A DNA stretch of 64,000 nucleotides from Streptomyces sp. YIM 130001 (GCF_003574445.1 NZ_KZ984549.1:62001-126000); one strand, 5' to 3'. Numbered from the stretch's first letter, positions 16,941-27,751 are shown. Notes: a model not told the origin generated them from the letters alone. Numbers and translations: made by a program.

Positions 16941-16951
16941 AGGGCCACCCT
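16941..16951. promoter_or_regulatory. Short inverted repeat between yceI and the MmyB-type regulator
   Basis: AGGG-CCA-CCCT forms a small dyad in the 101-bp divergent region. It is a candidate operator for the regulator gene beside it, but it is too short to be convincing alone. Confidence 0.3.
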
Positions 16952-16982
16952 CGCCGCACCCTCCTTCCGTACGATCGAAGGC

Positions 16983-17855
16983 GTGAGCGGAAACCGAGAT
17001 ACGCACGGCAACGAACTGGGGGCGTTCCTGCGCGCCCGGCGCGAGGCCCTCACCCCCGAGCGCGCGGGTCTGCCGCCGGGAGTACGCCGCCGCACCCCCG
17101 GTCTGCGCCGCACGGAGCTCGCCATGCTCGCGGGCATCAGCGTCGAATACCTGGCCCGCCTCGAGCAGGGCCGGGACCGCAATCCCTCGCCCCAGGTCCT
17201 CGGGGCGCTCTGTGACGCGCTGCAGCTGCCGCACGACGACCGGGCCCATCTGCGCCGGCTCCTGAAGACGGCCGACAGCGCGTTCCTGTGCTCCACCGTC
17301 CCGCAGCCGGCCCGCGAGGCCCGCCCGACGGTGCTGCGCCTCCTCGACCGGCTCGAGCCGACACCTGCGGTCGTGCTCAACTGGTTCGGGGACGTCGTCG
17401 CGTACACCCGGGCCTACGAGCGCCTGATGCGGCCGCTCGGTCTGCTCGACCCGGAACACCCGAACATGCTGCGGTACCTGTTCACGGATCCACGCGCACG
17501 GCAGGGCTTCCCCGACTGGGACGAGGTCGCCGACCGGCTGGTCGCCGCCCTGCATTTCGATGTGGCGAAGGAGGATCCGCAGCTCGCGGAGCTGGTCGCC
17601 GAACTGTCCATCACGGCGGGTGCCGCCTTCACCGACCGGATCGCCGCACCGATCCGCATCGTCACGGAGACCGGCGAGGAGCGTGTCGAGCATCCGACGG
17701 TCGGCGGTCTCCGGTTCGCGTTCGAGTCGCTGACCCTGCCGGAGTCGGACGGCCAGTACCTGGTCGCACAGCTGCCTGCCGACGAGGCCACGGCGACCGC
17801 CCTCGACCGTCTGGAGGGCCGGGGGCCGGGGGTGCTGCGGGCGGTGGGTGACTGA
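16983..17855 (+). CDS. XRE-type regulator with MmyB-like ligand-binding domain
   Basis: A 290-residue transcription factor. An N-terminal helix-turn-helix spans roughly residues 8-75 (LGAFLRARREALTPE, RRTPGLRREELAML-type sequence, ISVEYLARLEQGRDRNPSPQVL). The C-terminal MmyB-like PAS-related domain (about 110-280) contains PAVVLNWFGDVVAYTRAY. In Streptomyces these proteins usually repress a divergent neighbour until a small, perhaps fatty-acid-like, ligand binds; here the neighbour is yceI. The GTG at 16983 is chosen for domain fit. Confidence 0.88.
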   Translation: MSGNRDTHGNELGAFLRARREALTPERAGLPPGVRRRTPGLRRTELAMLAGISVEYLARLEQGRDRNPSPQVLGALCDALQLPHDDRAHLRRLLKTADSAFLCSTVPQPAREARPTVLRLLDRLEPTPAVVLNWFGDVVAYTRAYERLMRPLGLLDPEHPNMLRYLFTDPRARQGFPDWDEVADRLVAALHFDVAKEDPQLAELVAELSITAGAAFTDRIAAPIRIVTETGEERVEHPTVGGLRFAFESLTLPESDGQYLVAQLPADEATATALDRLEGRGPGVLRAVGD

Positions 17856-17888
17856 GTACGCCGGGTGCCTGAACACCCCGCAGCCGAT

Positions 17889-17928
17889 GGGCGGTTGACC
17901 CGGAGCACCACCTTCGGGTCAACCGCCC
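17889..17928. terminator. Bidirectional hairpin between the regulator and the sdh operon
   Basis: GGGCGGTTGACCCG (17889-17902) pairs perfectly with CGGGTCAACCGCCC (17915-17928), a 14-bp stem and 12-nt loop, between two convergent genes. Confidence 0.8.
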
Positions 17929-17972
17929 CGTTTCGTGCGGGGAGCGGGGCTCCCCGGGGCTCGGGCGGCTGC

Positions 17973-18715
17973 TCAGCGCGGGGATGTGCGGGCCGCGCGC
18001 AGCCATTCCTTGTTCATCGCCGCGATCGAGGGCAGCGGGATGCCCTTCGGGCAGGCCGTCGCGCATTCCCCGGTCAGCGTGCAGCCGCCGAAGCCCTCGG
18101 CGTCCATCTGGTCGACCATGTCCAGGACGCGGGTCTCGCGCTCCGGGGCACCCTGCGGCAGGACGCCGAGATGGTTGACCTTGGCCGAGGTGAAGAGCAT
18201 CGCCGATCCGTTGGGGCAGGCGGCGACGCAGGCGCCGCAGCCGATGCACTCGGCGTGCTCGAAGGCGAAGTCGGCGTCGGCCTTGGGCACTGCGGTCGCG
18301 TGCGCTTCGGGGGCCGAGCCGGTCGGTGCGCTGACATAGCCGCCGGCCTGGATGATCCGGTCGAACGCGGAACGATCCACCACGAGATCCTTGACCACCG
18401 GGAAGGCGGCCGCCCGCCACGGTTCGACGTCGATGGTGTCGCCGTCCTGGAAGGACCTCATGTGCAGCTGACAGCTGGTGGTGCGCTCCGGGCCGTGCGC
18501 ATCGCCGTTGATGACGAGCGAACAGGCGCCGCAGATTCCCTCGCGGCAGTCGTGGTCGAAGGCGACGGGGTCCTCACCGCGCAGGATGAGTTCCTCGTTG
18601 AGGGTGTCGAGCATTTCGAGGAACGACATGTCCGGGGAGATGGAGTCGACCTCGTAGGTGGTCATGGCGCCGTCCGTGTCGGCCGCCGGCTGGCGCCAGA
18701 CGCGCAGGGTGAGCT

Positions 18716-18719
<4 letters not shown>
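17973..18719 (-). CDS. sdhB: Succinate dehydrogenase/fumarate reductase iron-sulfur subunit
   Basis: A 248-residue electron-transfer subunit. The [2Fe-2S] ligands are Cys58, Cys63, Cys66 and Cys83 (CREGICGAC...C); the [4Fe-4S] ligands are Cys157, 160 and 163 with Cys222 from the C-terminal group; Cys167, Cys212 and Cys218 serve the [3Fe-4S] cluster. The [15 protein letters not shown] segment is typical of the Bacteroidetes/actinobacterial type. Its ATG overlaps the sdhA stop (ATGA). It is the last gene of a three-gene operon. Confidence 0.95.
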
Positions 18720-20665
<1,946 letters not shown>

Positions 20666-20666
20666 G

Positions 20667-21410
20667 TCAGTTCACCAATCCGGTCATCACGGCCACGGGT
20701 ACGGACACGAAGCCGGCGGTCAGGACCAGGGCCAGAAGGTTGGCGCCGGTCTTGAGGATCCGGTCGCGGGTGGCGTTGCCGACGCCGAGCGTCTGGGCGG
20801 CGCTCCAGAAGCCGTGCCGTACGTGCAGGCCCATGGCGAGCACGGCGACGATGTAGATGACGTTGCCGTACCAGGTGGAGAAGGTGTCCACGACGTTCTG
20901 GTACGGGTGCCCCTCCTGGAAGCCGCCGGGGTGGGCGTGGCCGGTGGTCAGGTCGAGGAGGTGCCAGACGATGAACAGGGCGAGGATGACTCCGCCCCAG
21001 CGCATGGTGCGGGTCGCGTAGCTCGTCCGGCGCCTGGTGTGGGCGTACTTGGTGGGCCTGGCCCGGATGTCGCGGCGGCTCAGCTGGTAGGCGGCGACCG
21101 CGTGGCCGACGACGGCGAGGACGAGGGCGACGCGGAGAAGCCACAGGGCCCACTCGTAGTGCAGTACGGGGGCGCCCATGGTGCGCAGCCAGTGGGCGTA
21201 GCCGTTGAACTCGTCGGAGCCGAAGAAGATCTTGAGGTTGCCGAGCATGTGGGCGACCAGGTAGCCGAGCATGACCAAGCCGGTGACGGCCATCACGGCC
21301 TTCTTGCCGAGGGTGGAGTCCCAGAGCCCGCGCGGGCCGCCCCTCACGGGACGCTGCCGCGTCCCGGTCCCCTTCGACGGCGTACGCTCCGCCCGCGTTT
21401 CCAATGCCAT
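20667..21410 (-). CDS. sdhC: Succinate dehydrogenase cytochrome b subunit (single membrane subunit)
   Basis: About 247 residues with five predicted membrane helices, the b558-type subunit that anchors SdhA/B and carries two haems. Membrane histidines occur in [27 protein letters not shown] and MGLHVRHGF, enough for four haem ligands. There is no sdhD, so this is a three-subunit (type B) enzyme. The ATG at 21410 is chosen; an in-frame TTG at 21431 would add seven residues. No ribosome site is visible at either. It is divergent from the LysR gene. Confidence 0.9.
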   Translation of the reverse strand: MALETRAERTPSKGTGTRQRPVRGGPRGLWDSTLGKKAVMAVTGLVMLGYLVAHMLGNLKIFFGSDEFNGYAHWLRTMGAPVLHYEWALWLLRVALVLAVVGHAVAAYQLSRRDIRARPTKYAHTRRRTSYATRTMRWGGVILALFIVWHLLDLTTGHAHPGGFQEGHPYQNVVDTFSTWYGNVIYIVAVLAMGLHVRHGFWSAAQTLGVGNATRDRILKTGANLLALVLTAGFVSVPVAVMTGLVN

Positions 21411-21469
21411 GGAGCTGACCGTAGAACCCAAGGTCCCGAGAGGTCCAAGACATGGAGCAGCTCATTTCC

Positions 21470-21484
21470 ATAGCCTGTACCTAT
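21470..21484. promoter_or_regulatory. LysR-type box in the sdhC-LysR divergent promoter
   Basis: ATAGCCTGTACCTAT is an interrupted dyad (ATAG-N7-CTAT) containing a T-N11-A LysR motif. It lies 60 bases upstream of sdhC and 23 bases before the regulator start, where an autoregulating LysR protein would bind. Confidence 0.5.
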
Positions 21485-21506
21485 CGTGCGTGCCTATGAT
21501 CGTCGT

Positions 21507-22397
21507 ATGCAGCTCCAGCAGCTCCAGTACTTCGTCGCGGTGGCCGAGACCCAGCACTTCACCCGGGCCGCCGAACAGGTTCATGTCGCCCAGCCCTCCC
21601 TGTCCCAGCAGATCCGCTCGCTCGAACGGGAGCTGGGCGCCGAGCTGTTCAGCCGCGCACGCGGGAACATCGCGCTGACGGACGCCGGCGAGACCCTGCT
21701 GCCGCTGGCCCGCCGGATCCTCGCGGACGCCGAGACGGCGCGGCAGGAGGTGCAGGAGCTGGTGCAGCTGCGCAGCGGCCGGGTCAGGCTCGGTGCGACC
21801 CCGAGTCTGTGCACCGGGCTGCTGCCCGACGTGCTGCGGGCGTACTCCGACCGGTACCCCGGCATCCGGCTCCTGATCGAGGAGGGCGGCTCGCACGACC
21901 TGGTGCGCGAGCTGGCCCGCGGCAGCCTGGACCTGGCCCTGGTCGTGCTGCCGCTGCCCAGCCCTGCACCGTCCCTGATCACGCACGAACTGCTGCGCGA
22001 GGAGTTGGTGGTGGTGTCGTCACCGGACGTGCGGGCGCCGGGCGGCTCGCGCGGGACGGTCCGGATCCCGGATCTGCAGGGCGAACGGCTCGTGATGTTC
22101 CGGCACGGCTACGACCTGCGGGAACTCACCGTAGCCGCCTGTCACGCCGCGGGATTCGAACCGGATTTCGCCGTCGAGGGCGGCGAGATGGACGCGGTAC
22201 TCGGCTTCGTGCGGTCCGGCCTCGGCATGGCTGTCGTGCCGAGCATGGTCGCCCGGCGGGCCGGCAGCGGCCTGCGCGTGACACCGCTCGCCCGCCCCGG
22301 CCTCCACCGCACCATCGCCCTCGCCCACCGCAGCGACGTCGCCCCGCCGCGCGCGGCCCGCGAACTCCAGGCACTGCTGCTCGACGGGGCGTCATAG
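21507..22397 (+). CDS. LysR-family transcriptional regulator
   Basis: A 296-residue LysR regulator: the N-terminal winged helix-turn-helix (QLQYFVAVAETQHFTRAAEQVHVAQPSLSQQIRSLE) and a type 2 periplasmic-binding-like effector domain from about residue 90 (VRLGATPSLCTGLLPDVLRAYSDRYP). It lies divergently to sdhCAB, so the operon is its likely target, with the effector perhaps a C4-acid; that is inference from position. The ATG at 21507 fits the family start better than the upstream ATG at 21486. Confidence 0.9.
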   Translation: MQLQQLQYFVAVAETQHFTRAAEQVHVAQPSLSQQIRSLERELGAELFSRARGNIALTDAGETLLPLARRILADAETARQEVQELVQLRSGRVRLGATPSLCTGLLPDVLRAYSDRYPGIRLLIEEGGSHDLVRELARGSLDLALVVLPLPSPAPSLITHELLREELVVVSSPDVRAPGGSRGTVRIPDLQGERLVMFRHGYDLRELTVAACHAAGFEPDFAVEGGEMDAVLGFVRSGLGMAVVPSMVARRAGSGLRVTPLARPGLHRTIALAHRSDVAPPRAARELQALLLDGAS

Positions 22398-22485
22398 TCG
22401 CCTGCGGTGCCGTGGTGAGCCGGCAGCACAACGATGCTCGGGTTCACCGCTGCGGCGACCGCGCCGAAGTGTCCCGTACGCGGAG

Positions 22486-23028
22486 TCAGCGCGCGCGGAC
22501 CAGACGGGCTGCGAGGTGGTGCTGCAGCGGCTGGTCCACCGCGGCCATCGCGTGCGTGAAGGTCAGGGTGCCGTCGGCCGTGAGGGCGTAACTGCGGTGG
22601 CTGGCGTCGACCTGTTTCGCGGTGGGGGTGCGGGCCACATCGCCGGTGGCCAGCTCGACCGCCTCCCCGGTGGCGGCGCCGGAGGCGATCTCGACGATGC
22701 CGGTGGGCTGGCTGATCAGCGCCTCCACCCTGCCGTCCGCCTGCAGCCGCCACCAGCCGGCCTCCCGCGCGGCCGGGCGCACCGGTGCGCCCTCGGCATC
22801 GATGATCCACGCCCGGGCCTCGTACTGCAGGAAGGGCCGGCCGTCGTGACTGAAGGTGACCTGCTGGGCGTACGTGAAGTCCTCGGCGAGCGTGGGGTAT
22901 TCACCGCGCCCCTGCCCGGACCAGGTACCCAGGAGCCAGGCCACGGGGGCGAGCAGCGGGTGCGGGGAGGGCGCGGCGTCCGCACCGAAGGAGTCGGGGT
23001 ACGGGGGCGTCGCTGCAGCTTCGGACAC
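22486..23028 (-). CDS. Nitrobindin-like (FABP/THAP4 family) haem protein
   Basis: A 180-residue ten-stranded beta-barrel protein. [15 protein letters not shown] is the nitrobindin signature (GxWxGxGxGxYP). [21 protein letters not shown] sequence follows, and the C-terminus [21 protein letters not shown] holds a histidine in the region of the haem ligand. Family members bind ferric haem and scavenge or isomerise peroxynitrite. It ends 88 bases from the convergent LysR gene, beside the electron-transport sdh genes. Confidence 0.87.
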   Translation of the reverse strand: MSEAAATPPYPDSFGADAAPSPHPLLAPVAWLLGTWSGQGRGEYPTLAEDFTYAQQVTFSHDGRPFLQYEARAWIIDAEGAPVRPAAREAGWWRLQADGRVEALISQPTGIVEIASGAATGEAVELATGDVARTPTAKQVDASHRSYALTADGTLTFTHAMAAVDQPLQHHLAARLVRAR

Positions 23029-23176
23029 GGTGGCGTGCTCCTGGTTCGGTGCGGGCTTCGAGGGCGTCGAACCAGCTCCGATCGGGGCGTCCCACCGGGA
23101 GCGTGGTGCGTCCCCGAACGGAGAGTTCGTCGTCCTCGAAGCCTAGGGCGTGCCGCGGGACACGGCCCCGTCCCCT

Positions 23177-25312
23177 TCACCCCGTAGCGTCCACCAGGGC
23201 CAGTTGGTGCAGGTGGTCCCACGGGCCGGGACGGGCGTAGTACCAGCCCTGGGCCGTGTCGCAGCCGATCCGGCGCAGCTGGTCGGCCTGGGCGGCGGTC
23301 TCGACGCCCTCGACGGTCACCGAGAGGCCGAGGCTGTGGGCGAGGGCCACGATGCCTTCGACGATCTTGGTGTCGACGGGGTCGGCCGGGTACTGCTGCA
23401 TGCCCTGGGTGAACGACCGGTCGAGCTTGAGCTCGCTGACCGGCAGGCGCCGCAGATTGGCCAGGTTCGAGTAACCCGTGCCGAAGTCGTCGAGCGCGAT
23501 GTCGACGCCCATCTCGGCGAGCCTGCGCAACGGCTTGAGCAGGTCGTCGTCGGCACCGATCAGCGCGGACTCGGTCACTTCGAGGCAGAGGGCGCCGGGT
23601 TCCAGGCCGATCCGCTCCAGGGTGTCCACGGTGTCGGCCACGAGTCCGGGGTGGTACAGCTGGCAGGGAGAGAGGTTGACGTTGATCCGCAGCGGGCCGG
23701 CACCCGGATGGCGCTGCTGCCACTCATGGGTCTGGCGTACGGCCTCTTCGAGCACCCAGCGGCCGAGCGGAACGATCAGCCCGGTGTGCTCCGCGAGCGG
23801 GATGAAGCGGTCCGGTCCGAGCACGCCGTGCTGCGGGTGCGACCAGCGCACCAGCGCCTCGGCGCCGCTGACGCTGCCGTCGGCGAGGTGCACCAGCGGC
23901 TGGTACTCGATGAAGAACTCGCTGCGGTCGAGGGCGGCGGGCAGCGCCGTGGTGAGTCCGTGGCGGGTGATGGTGCGCCGGTCGACCTCGGGGTCGGCCA
24001 GTTCGAAGCGGTTGCCGCCTGCCGACTTGGCGCGGTACATCGTGATGTCGGCGCTGCGCAGGACTTCGGCCGCGCTTCGCTCGCCGGCCAGTCCCTCGAC
24101 GATGCCGATGGATCCGCGGACGGTGAGTTCGCGGCCCTCGATGCGGATGGGGATGGCCAGCATGCTGAGGATCCGGCCGGCCAGCTCGTCGACCTCGCGT
24201 TCGGTGTCGGGGCCGGTGGTGAGCGCGACGAACTCGTCGCCGCCGAGTCGCGCGACCATCTCGCCGGGTGCGGTGGCGCAGGACTGCAGGCGGTCGGCGA
24301 CCTCGACGAGCAGCCGGTCGCCGGCCGCGTGGCCGAGGCTGTCGTTGATCGCCTTGAAGCCGTCGAGGTCGAGGTAGCAGAGGCCGAAGCGGCCGCCGGA
24401 CGTGGCCAGGGCCTTCTCGAGCCGCTCGAAGAACAGCGTCCTGTTGGGCAGGCCGGTGAGCGCGTCGTGGGTGGCCTCGTAGCGCAGCCGCAGGTTCAGC
24501 AGCCGGCGTTCGGTGGTGTCCTCCATGAGCGCCAGCTGGTACTGCGGGTTGTCCTCGGGATCGCGCAGCAGGGACACCGTGAGGTTGGTCCACAGGACCG
24601 TGCCGTCCTGGCGGTAGAACGGCTTCTCCACCCGGTAGTGCTCGCGTTCACCGCGCACCAGCTCCTCGTAGAGCCGCCAGACCTGGGGGGCGTCGTCGGG
24701 GTGGGTCCACTCCTGGACGGGGCGGGAGCGACCGTTGTGGTCGAGCGAGCCGCCGAACATGCGCTTGAGCGCGTCGTTGACCTCGATCAGGTTGCCGTCG
24801 AGGTCGGCGATGCCGATGCCGATCGCGGCACCCTCGAAGACCGCGCGGAAACGTGCCTCGCTCGCGTGCAGCGCCTCGGCCACCATCTGACGGGCATTCA
24901 AGGTCGCGCGCGAGATGGCCTCTTGCTCGGCGAGCGTGCGCTCGCGCAAGGCCTTCGCGAAGCCGGCCGCGACCGCGTGCTGCAACCGGGCGCTACGGGC
25001 CCGCAGTTCCTCGCCGTCCCCGTCGCCGCCGCAGTACAGGACGAGGTAGGCGTCGACGGCGTCCAGGGTGCGGCTGAGCACCTCGGGGTCGGTGGAGTGG
25101 AACGAGATCAGTGCGGCGCCCACCTCGCGGCCGGCTTCCGGCGCGAACGCACGGGCCGTCAGGCAGTTCCTCAACTGCCGTGCCAACGGGATCAGTTGCA
25201 GCTCGATCTCGGGTCTGGTGAGCGACGTCGCCGTCACGGGGAAGATCGCGCGGCTCCATATCGTCGCGAACCGCCGCAGTCGCCCCTCGGGGCCGTCGGA
25301 TGTGTCACTCAC
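23177..25312 (-). CDS. rmdA: PAS-GGDEF-EAL cyclic-di-GMP enzyme, RmdA-type
   Basis: A 711-residue cytoplasmic protein: an unclassified N-terminal region (1-150), a PAS/PAC domain (about 150-270), a GGDEF domain (about 275-440) with the intact motif RLGGDEF at 355-361, and an EAL domain (from about 450) with Glu485-Ala-Leu, followed by IALDDFGTGYSNL. Both catalytic motifs are complete, so it may make and break c-di-GMP. No RxxD inhibitory site precedes GGDEF. The domain order and the neighbours match S. coelicolor RmdA (SCO0928), a regulator of aerial development. Its GTG overlaps the methyltransferase stop (GTGA). Confidence 0.87.
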   Translation of the reverse strand: MSDTSDGPEGRLRRFATIWSRAIFPVTATSLTRPEIELQLIPLARQLRNCLTARAFAPEAGREVGAALISFHSTDPEVLSRTLDAVDAYLVLYCGGDGDGEELRARSARLQHAVAAGFAKALRERTLAEQEAISRATLNARQMVAEALHASEARFRAVFEGAAIGIGIADLDGNLIEVNDALKRMFGGSLDHNGRSRPVQEWTHPDDAPQVWRLYEELVRGEREHYRVEKPFYRQDGTVLWTNLTVSLLRDPEDNPQYQLALMEDTTERRLLNLRLRYEATHDALTGLPNRTLFFERLEKALATSGGRFGLCYLDLDGFKAINDSLGHAAGDRLLVEVADRLQSCATAPGEMVARLGGDEFVALTTGPDTEREVDELAGRILSMLAIPIRIEGRELTVRGSIGIVEGLAGERSAAEVLRSADITMYRAKSAGGNRFELADPEVDRRTITRHGLTTALPAALDRSEFFIEYQPLVHLADGSVSGAEALVRWSHPQHGVLGPDRFIPLAEHTGLIVPLGRWVLEEAVRQTHEWQQRHPGAGPLRINVNLSPCQLYHPGLVADTVDTLERIGLEPGALCLEVTESALIGADDDLLKPLRRLAEMGVDIALDDFGTGYSNLANLRRLPVSELKLDRSFTQGMQQYPADPVDTKIVEGIVALAHSLGLSVTVEGVETAAQADQLRRIGCDTAQGWYYARPGPWDHLHQLALVDATG

Positions 25313-26121
25313 GCCTTGCGCCCCACGCCCGCGAACCCGGAGAAGGCGTACGGATCCTCGTCCTCGTGCGGCGTGTCCGGCCGCCATTCGGGCATCGACA
25401 CCAGACCTGGCTCCACCATCTCGTACCCCTCGAAGAACCGTGCGATCTCGTCGTGCGATCGCATGATCAGTGGATTGCGGATGTTCTTGTACACCCCGAC
25501 GGCGCCACCCGCCTGCTGCTCAGGGAGCGGAATCCCGTCGTACGCGGCGTGCGTGAGGACGATCAGGCTGCCCGGCGCGAGTGCCGCGCCGAGTTCGGAC
25601 ACTGCACCGTACGGGTCGTCGGCATCCTCCACGAAATGCAGGAGAGCTACAAGCAGGAGTGCAACGGGACGTTCGAGGTCCAGATGGGACGCGACCGCCG
25701 AACTGCCCAGAATGTCCTCGGGCTTTCGGAGGTCGGCGGCCACAATTCCCGCGCCGGCATTGCCTTCGAGTACGACCTCGCTGTGTGCCACCGCAACGGG
25801 ATCGTGGTCCACGTAGACGACGCGCGCATCCGGATTCTCGCCCTGCGCGACCTCGTGGACATTGCCGAACGTGGGAATGCCGGATCCGATGTCGAGGAAC
25901 TGCGTGATGCCCTCGGAAGCCGCGAACCGCACAGCTCGGCGCATGAAGGCACGATTCGCCTGCATGATCTTGGGCATCCCCGGCAGGAATTCCATGGCCT
26001 TGCGGGCGGCCTCTCGGTCCACCTCGAAATTGTGCGAACCACCCAGGTAGAAGTCGTACATTCGGGACACGCTCGGCGTCGAGATGTCGACGCCTTGCGG
26101 GGCCCAGGAAGGGCGGTCCAT
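25309..26121 (-). CDS. SAM-dependent methyltransferase (DUF574 / Methyltransf_19 type)
   Basis: A 270-residue protein of a family much expanded in Streptomyces. The marks are TPSVSRMYDFYLGGSHNFEVDR near the start, FLDIGSGIPTFGNVHEVAQ (SAM-binding loop) and VVYVDHDPVAVAHSEV (acidic residue for the ribose). The substrate is unknown; such genes often precede regulatory genes. The stop overlaps the rmdA start by four bases, so the two proteins are made together. The ATG has GGGAGA upstream. Confidence 0.88.
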   Translation of the reverse strand: MDRPSWAPQGVDISTPSVSRMYDFYLGGSHNFEVDREAARKAMEFLPGMPKIMQANRAFMRRAVRFAASEGITQFLDIGSGIPTFGNVHEVAQGENPDARVVYVDHDPVAVAHSEVVLEGNAGAGIVAADLRKPEDILGSSAVASHLDLERPVALLLVALLHFVEDADDPYGAVSELGAALAPGSLIVLTHAAYDGIPLPEQQAGGAVGVYKNIRNPLIMRSHDEIARFFEGYEMVEPGLVSMPEWRPDTPHEDEDPYAFSGFAGVGRKA

Positions 26122-26232
26122 CAGAGTCTCCCGGTTGTAGGCGATCCGGTGTTCGAACCGAGGCTACTGATCGCCCGCCAACGGGTCGAGCAGAAACGGA
26201 AATTGCTCGTCCGTATCTAGCCACTGCCTATG

Positions 26233-26258
26233 GCATGTGCACCTGCAGGTGCACATGC
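26233..26258. repeat. Perfect 26-bp palindrome
   Basis: The arm GCATGTGCACCTG is followed directly by its exact complement, CAGGTGCACATGC, with no spacer and no mismatch. It lies 112 bases upstream of the methyltransferase start. A zero-loop palindrome this long is more like a protein-binding site than a terminator. Confidence 0.75.
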
Positions 26259-26349
26259 ATCCCGACTCCGAAAGATGTCCGATCGCGGAACTCGCGGTGT
26301 GGCACCTGTGAATGCGAAGACGGCCGGCCACCGCCTCGACGACGCAGCG

Positions 26350-26385
26350 CCGGCCCCTCTCCCGCGGGGACGGAAGAGGGGCCGG
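26350..26385 (-). terminator. Hairpin terminator after the SCO0930-type lipoprotein gene
   Basis: CCGGCCCCTCT pairs perfectly with AGAGGGGCCGG (11 bp, 14-nt loop), 57 bases past the stop codon of the minus-strand lipoprotein gene. Confidence 0.75.
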
Positions 26386-26441
26386 ACCGATCGGACGCAC
26401 CGCAGCGTGGGGGGCGCTGCACATCTCCTGCCCTGCGAGAT

Positions 26442-27392
26442 CTACTTGGCCGCGCCGATCAGCTTTCCCTGCGGTGAGACGGCGTACCAAGTGCCGCCCA
26501 TTCCCTGGCCGTTGGTGTCGCCCGGCGCCTTGTCGCCGCCGAAGGTGTAGAGCGGCCAGCAGTCGATGGTCTGCTGCTGGAGACCGTCCGGACGGTCGAA
26601 GGTGACGAATCCCTTCTTCAGGACGCCCTTGACGTCGTCCTTCGCGACCGGCTCGACGACGGGCCACTGCTCCAGGCACTCGCCGGTGCAGGCGGACTTC
26701 ATGGGCCAGGCGGAGTCCTTCTTGAAGCGGTAGACGGTCATGCCGTTCTTGTCGACGACCACCTCACCGAGCTTCGGGTCGTTGCGGGTGGACAGGCCCG
26801 GCCGGTCGGCCGCTTCCCCGCCCGCACCCGCGGCGGCCGGAGCCGCCTTCTTGCCGTCGGCGGCGGCCGCGTACCAAGTGCCGCCCACGCCCTGCCCCTT
26901 GGCGTCACCGGGCTTCTTGTCCTCGGCGTAGCGGTACATGGGCCAGCCGGCGACGGTCAGCTGCTCGGTGCCGTCGGGCGCCTTCACGGAGCCGAGCAGC
27001 GACTTGTCGATGCCGGGAGCCGGCTCGGCACCCTTCGCGAGGACCGCGGGCCAGGCCTTGGCGCAGTCGCCCTCGCAGGCGGACTTCGGCGGCTTCGCGG
27101 TGTCCTTGTCGAAGCGGTACAGGGTGAACCCCGAGCTGTCCGTCAGCACCTTGCCGAGTTCCTTGCTCTCCCAGACCGCGAGCTGCCCCGCGGCCTTGGC
27201 GCCGGACTTGCCGGCGGCCGAGGAGTCGGAGCCGTACGCCCCGCCCGAGTCGTAGCCGCCCTCCGCGGGCGCCGCGTTGCCCACAGCCTGACCGTCCGGG
27301 GAATCCGATCCCTGCTCCTGACCGCACGCCGTCGTCAGCGCAAGAACGGCTGCGGCCGTCACGGCGATCGAAGCGTTGCGCCAGGTGTTCAT
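26442..27392 (-). CDS. SCO0930-family lipoprotein with secreted repeats
   Basis: A 316-residue secreted lipoprotein. The signal ends at the lipobox LTTAC (Cys23), followed by a Gly/Ser-rich linker. The rest is an internal duplication of the Lipoprotein_15 secreted repeat (PF03640): GFTLYRFDKDTAKPPKSAC pairs with GMTVYRFKKDSAWPMKSAC, and the units ending GVGGTWYAAAADGK and GMGGTWYAVSPQGK are near copies. Each half has CxGxC-type cysteines. The function of the family is unknown; some members relate to cell-surface electron transfer or the envelope. AGGAG precedes the ATG at 27392. Confidence 0.88.
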   Translation of the reverse strand: MNTWRNASIAVTAAAVLALTTACGQEQGSDSPDGQAVGNAAPAEGGYDSGGAYGSDSSAAGKSGAKAAGQLAVWESKELGKVLTDSSGFTLYRFDKDTAKPPKSACEGDCAKAWPAVLAKGAEPAPGIDKSLLGSVKAPDGTEQLTVAGWPMYRYAEDKKPGDAKGQGVGGTWYAAAADGKKAAPAAAGAGGEAADRPGLSTRNDPKLGEVVVDKNGMTVYRFKKDSAWPMKSACTGECLEQWPVVEPVAKDDVKGVLKKGFVTFDRPDGLQQQTIDCWPLYTFGGDKAPGDTNGQGMGGTWYAVSPQGKLIGAAK

Positions 27393-27751
27393 GGTCAACT
27401 CCTGTTGTCTTCCCGAGGTCTGCGATGCCGGGAGGCGCCGCACATGGCCCTAGGTACGCGCCGAGGGTGCGGCCGCGTTCAATGCCCCGGGAGATTTCCG
27501 CGAAGACCGAGGCCGGCGGGCCGTTCACCGGGTGCGCCGGGAACCCGCCCACCCGCCCGGTCCAGCACCGCCTCCCCGCGCCACACCGGAATGGCTGGAA
27601 CTCTCCCCCGCGTGGCCCACCCTCGTGCCCCATTCGCCCCACAAAGATCGCGACCCTCCCGCTACGTACCTAGCGTTTCGGACATCGAGGTGCATTACGG
27701 CACACGCGGAATGGATCCGCGGCTGCTCCTCGGGGACTCGGAGGACTCACG
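27393..27751. other. Divergent promoter region of 359 bp
   Basis: It separates the lipoprotein gene from the first small surface-protein gene. I see no gene. The only notable motif is CGCTA-N6-TAGCG at 27660-27675, a short dyad about 80 bases before the plus-strand gene. Confidence 0.5.

Larger units (their letters stand above)
26122..26441. other. Intergenic region of 320 bp with palindrome and terminator
   Basis: Promoter region for the methyltransferase-rmdA pair plus the 3' region of the lipoprotein gene. It contains a 26-bp palindrome and a strong hairpin, listed separately. I see no convincing small gene in it. Confidence 0.6.

Noticed and set aside
23150..25816. An 888-codon plus-strand open frame opposite rmdA
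   Set aside because: The minus strand encodes clear PAS, GGDEF and EAL motifs; the plus frame shows none and is a G/C artefact.
26135..26165. GGTTCGAAC-like sequence upstream of the methyltransferase, reminiscent of a tRNA T-loop
   Set aside because: The flanking bases cannot form the 5-bp T stem and no acceptor, D or anticodon arm is present, so it is neither a tRNA nor an attachment-site remnant I can support.
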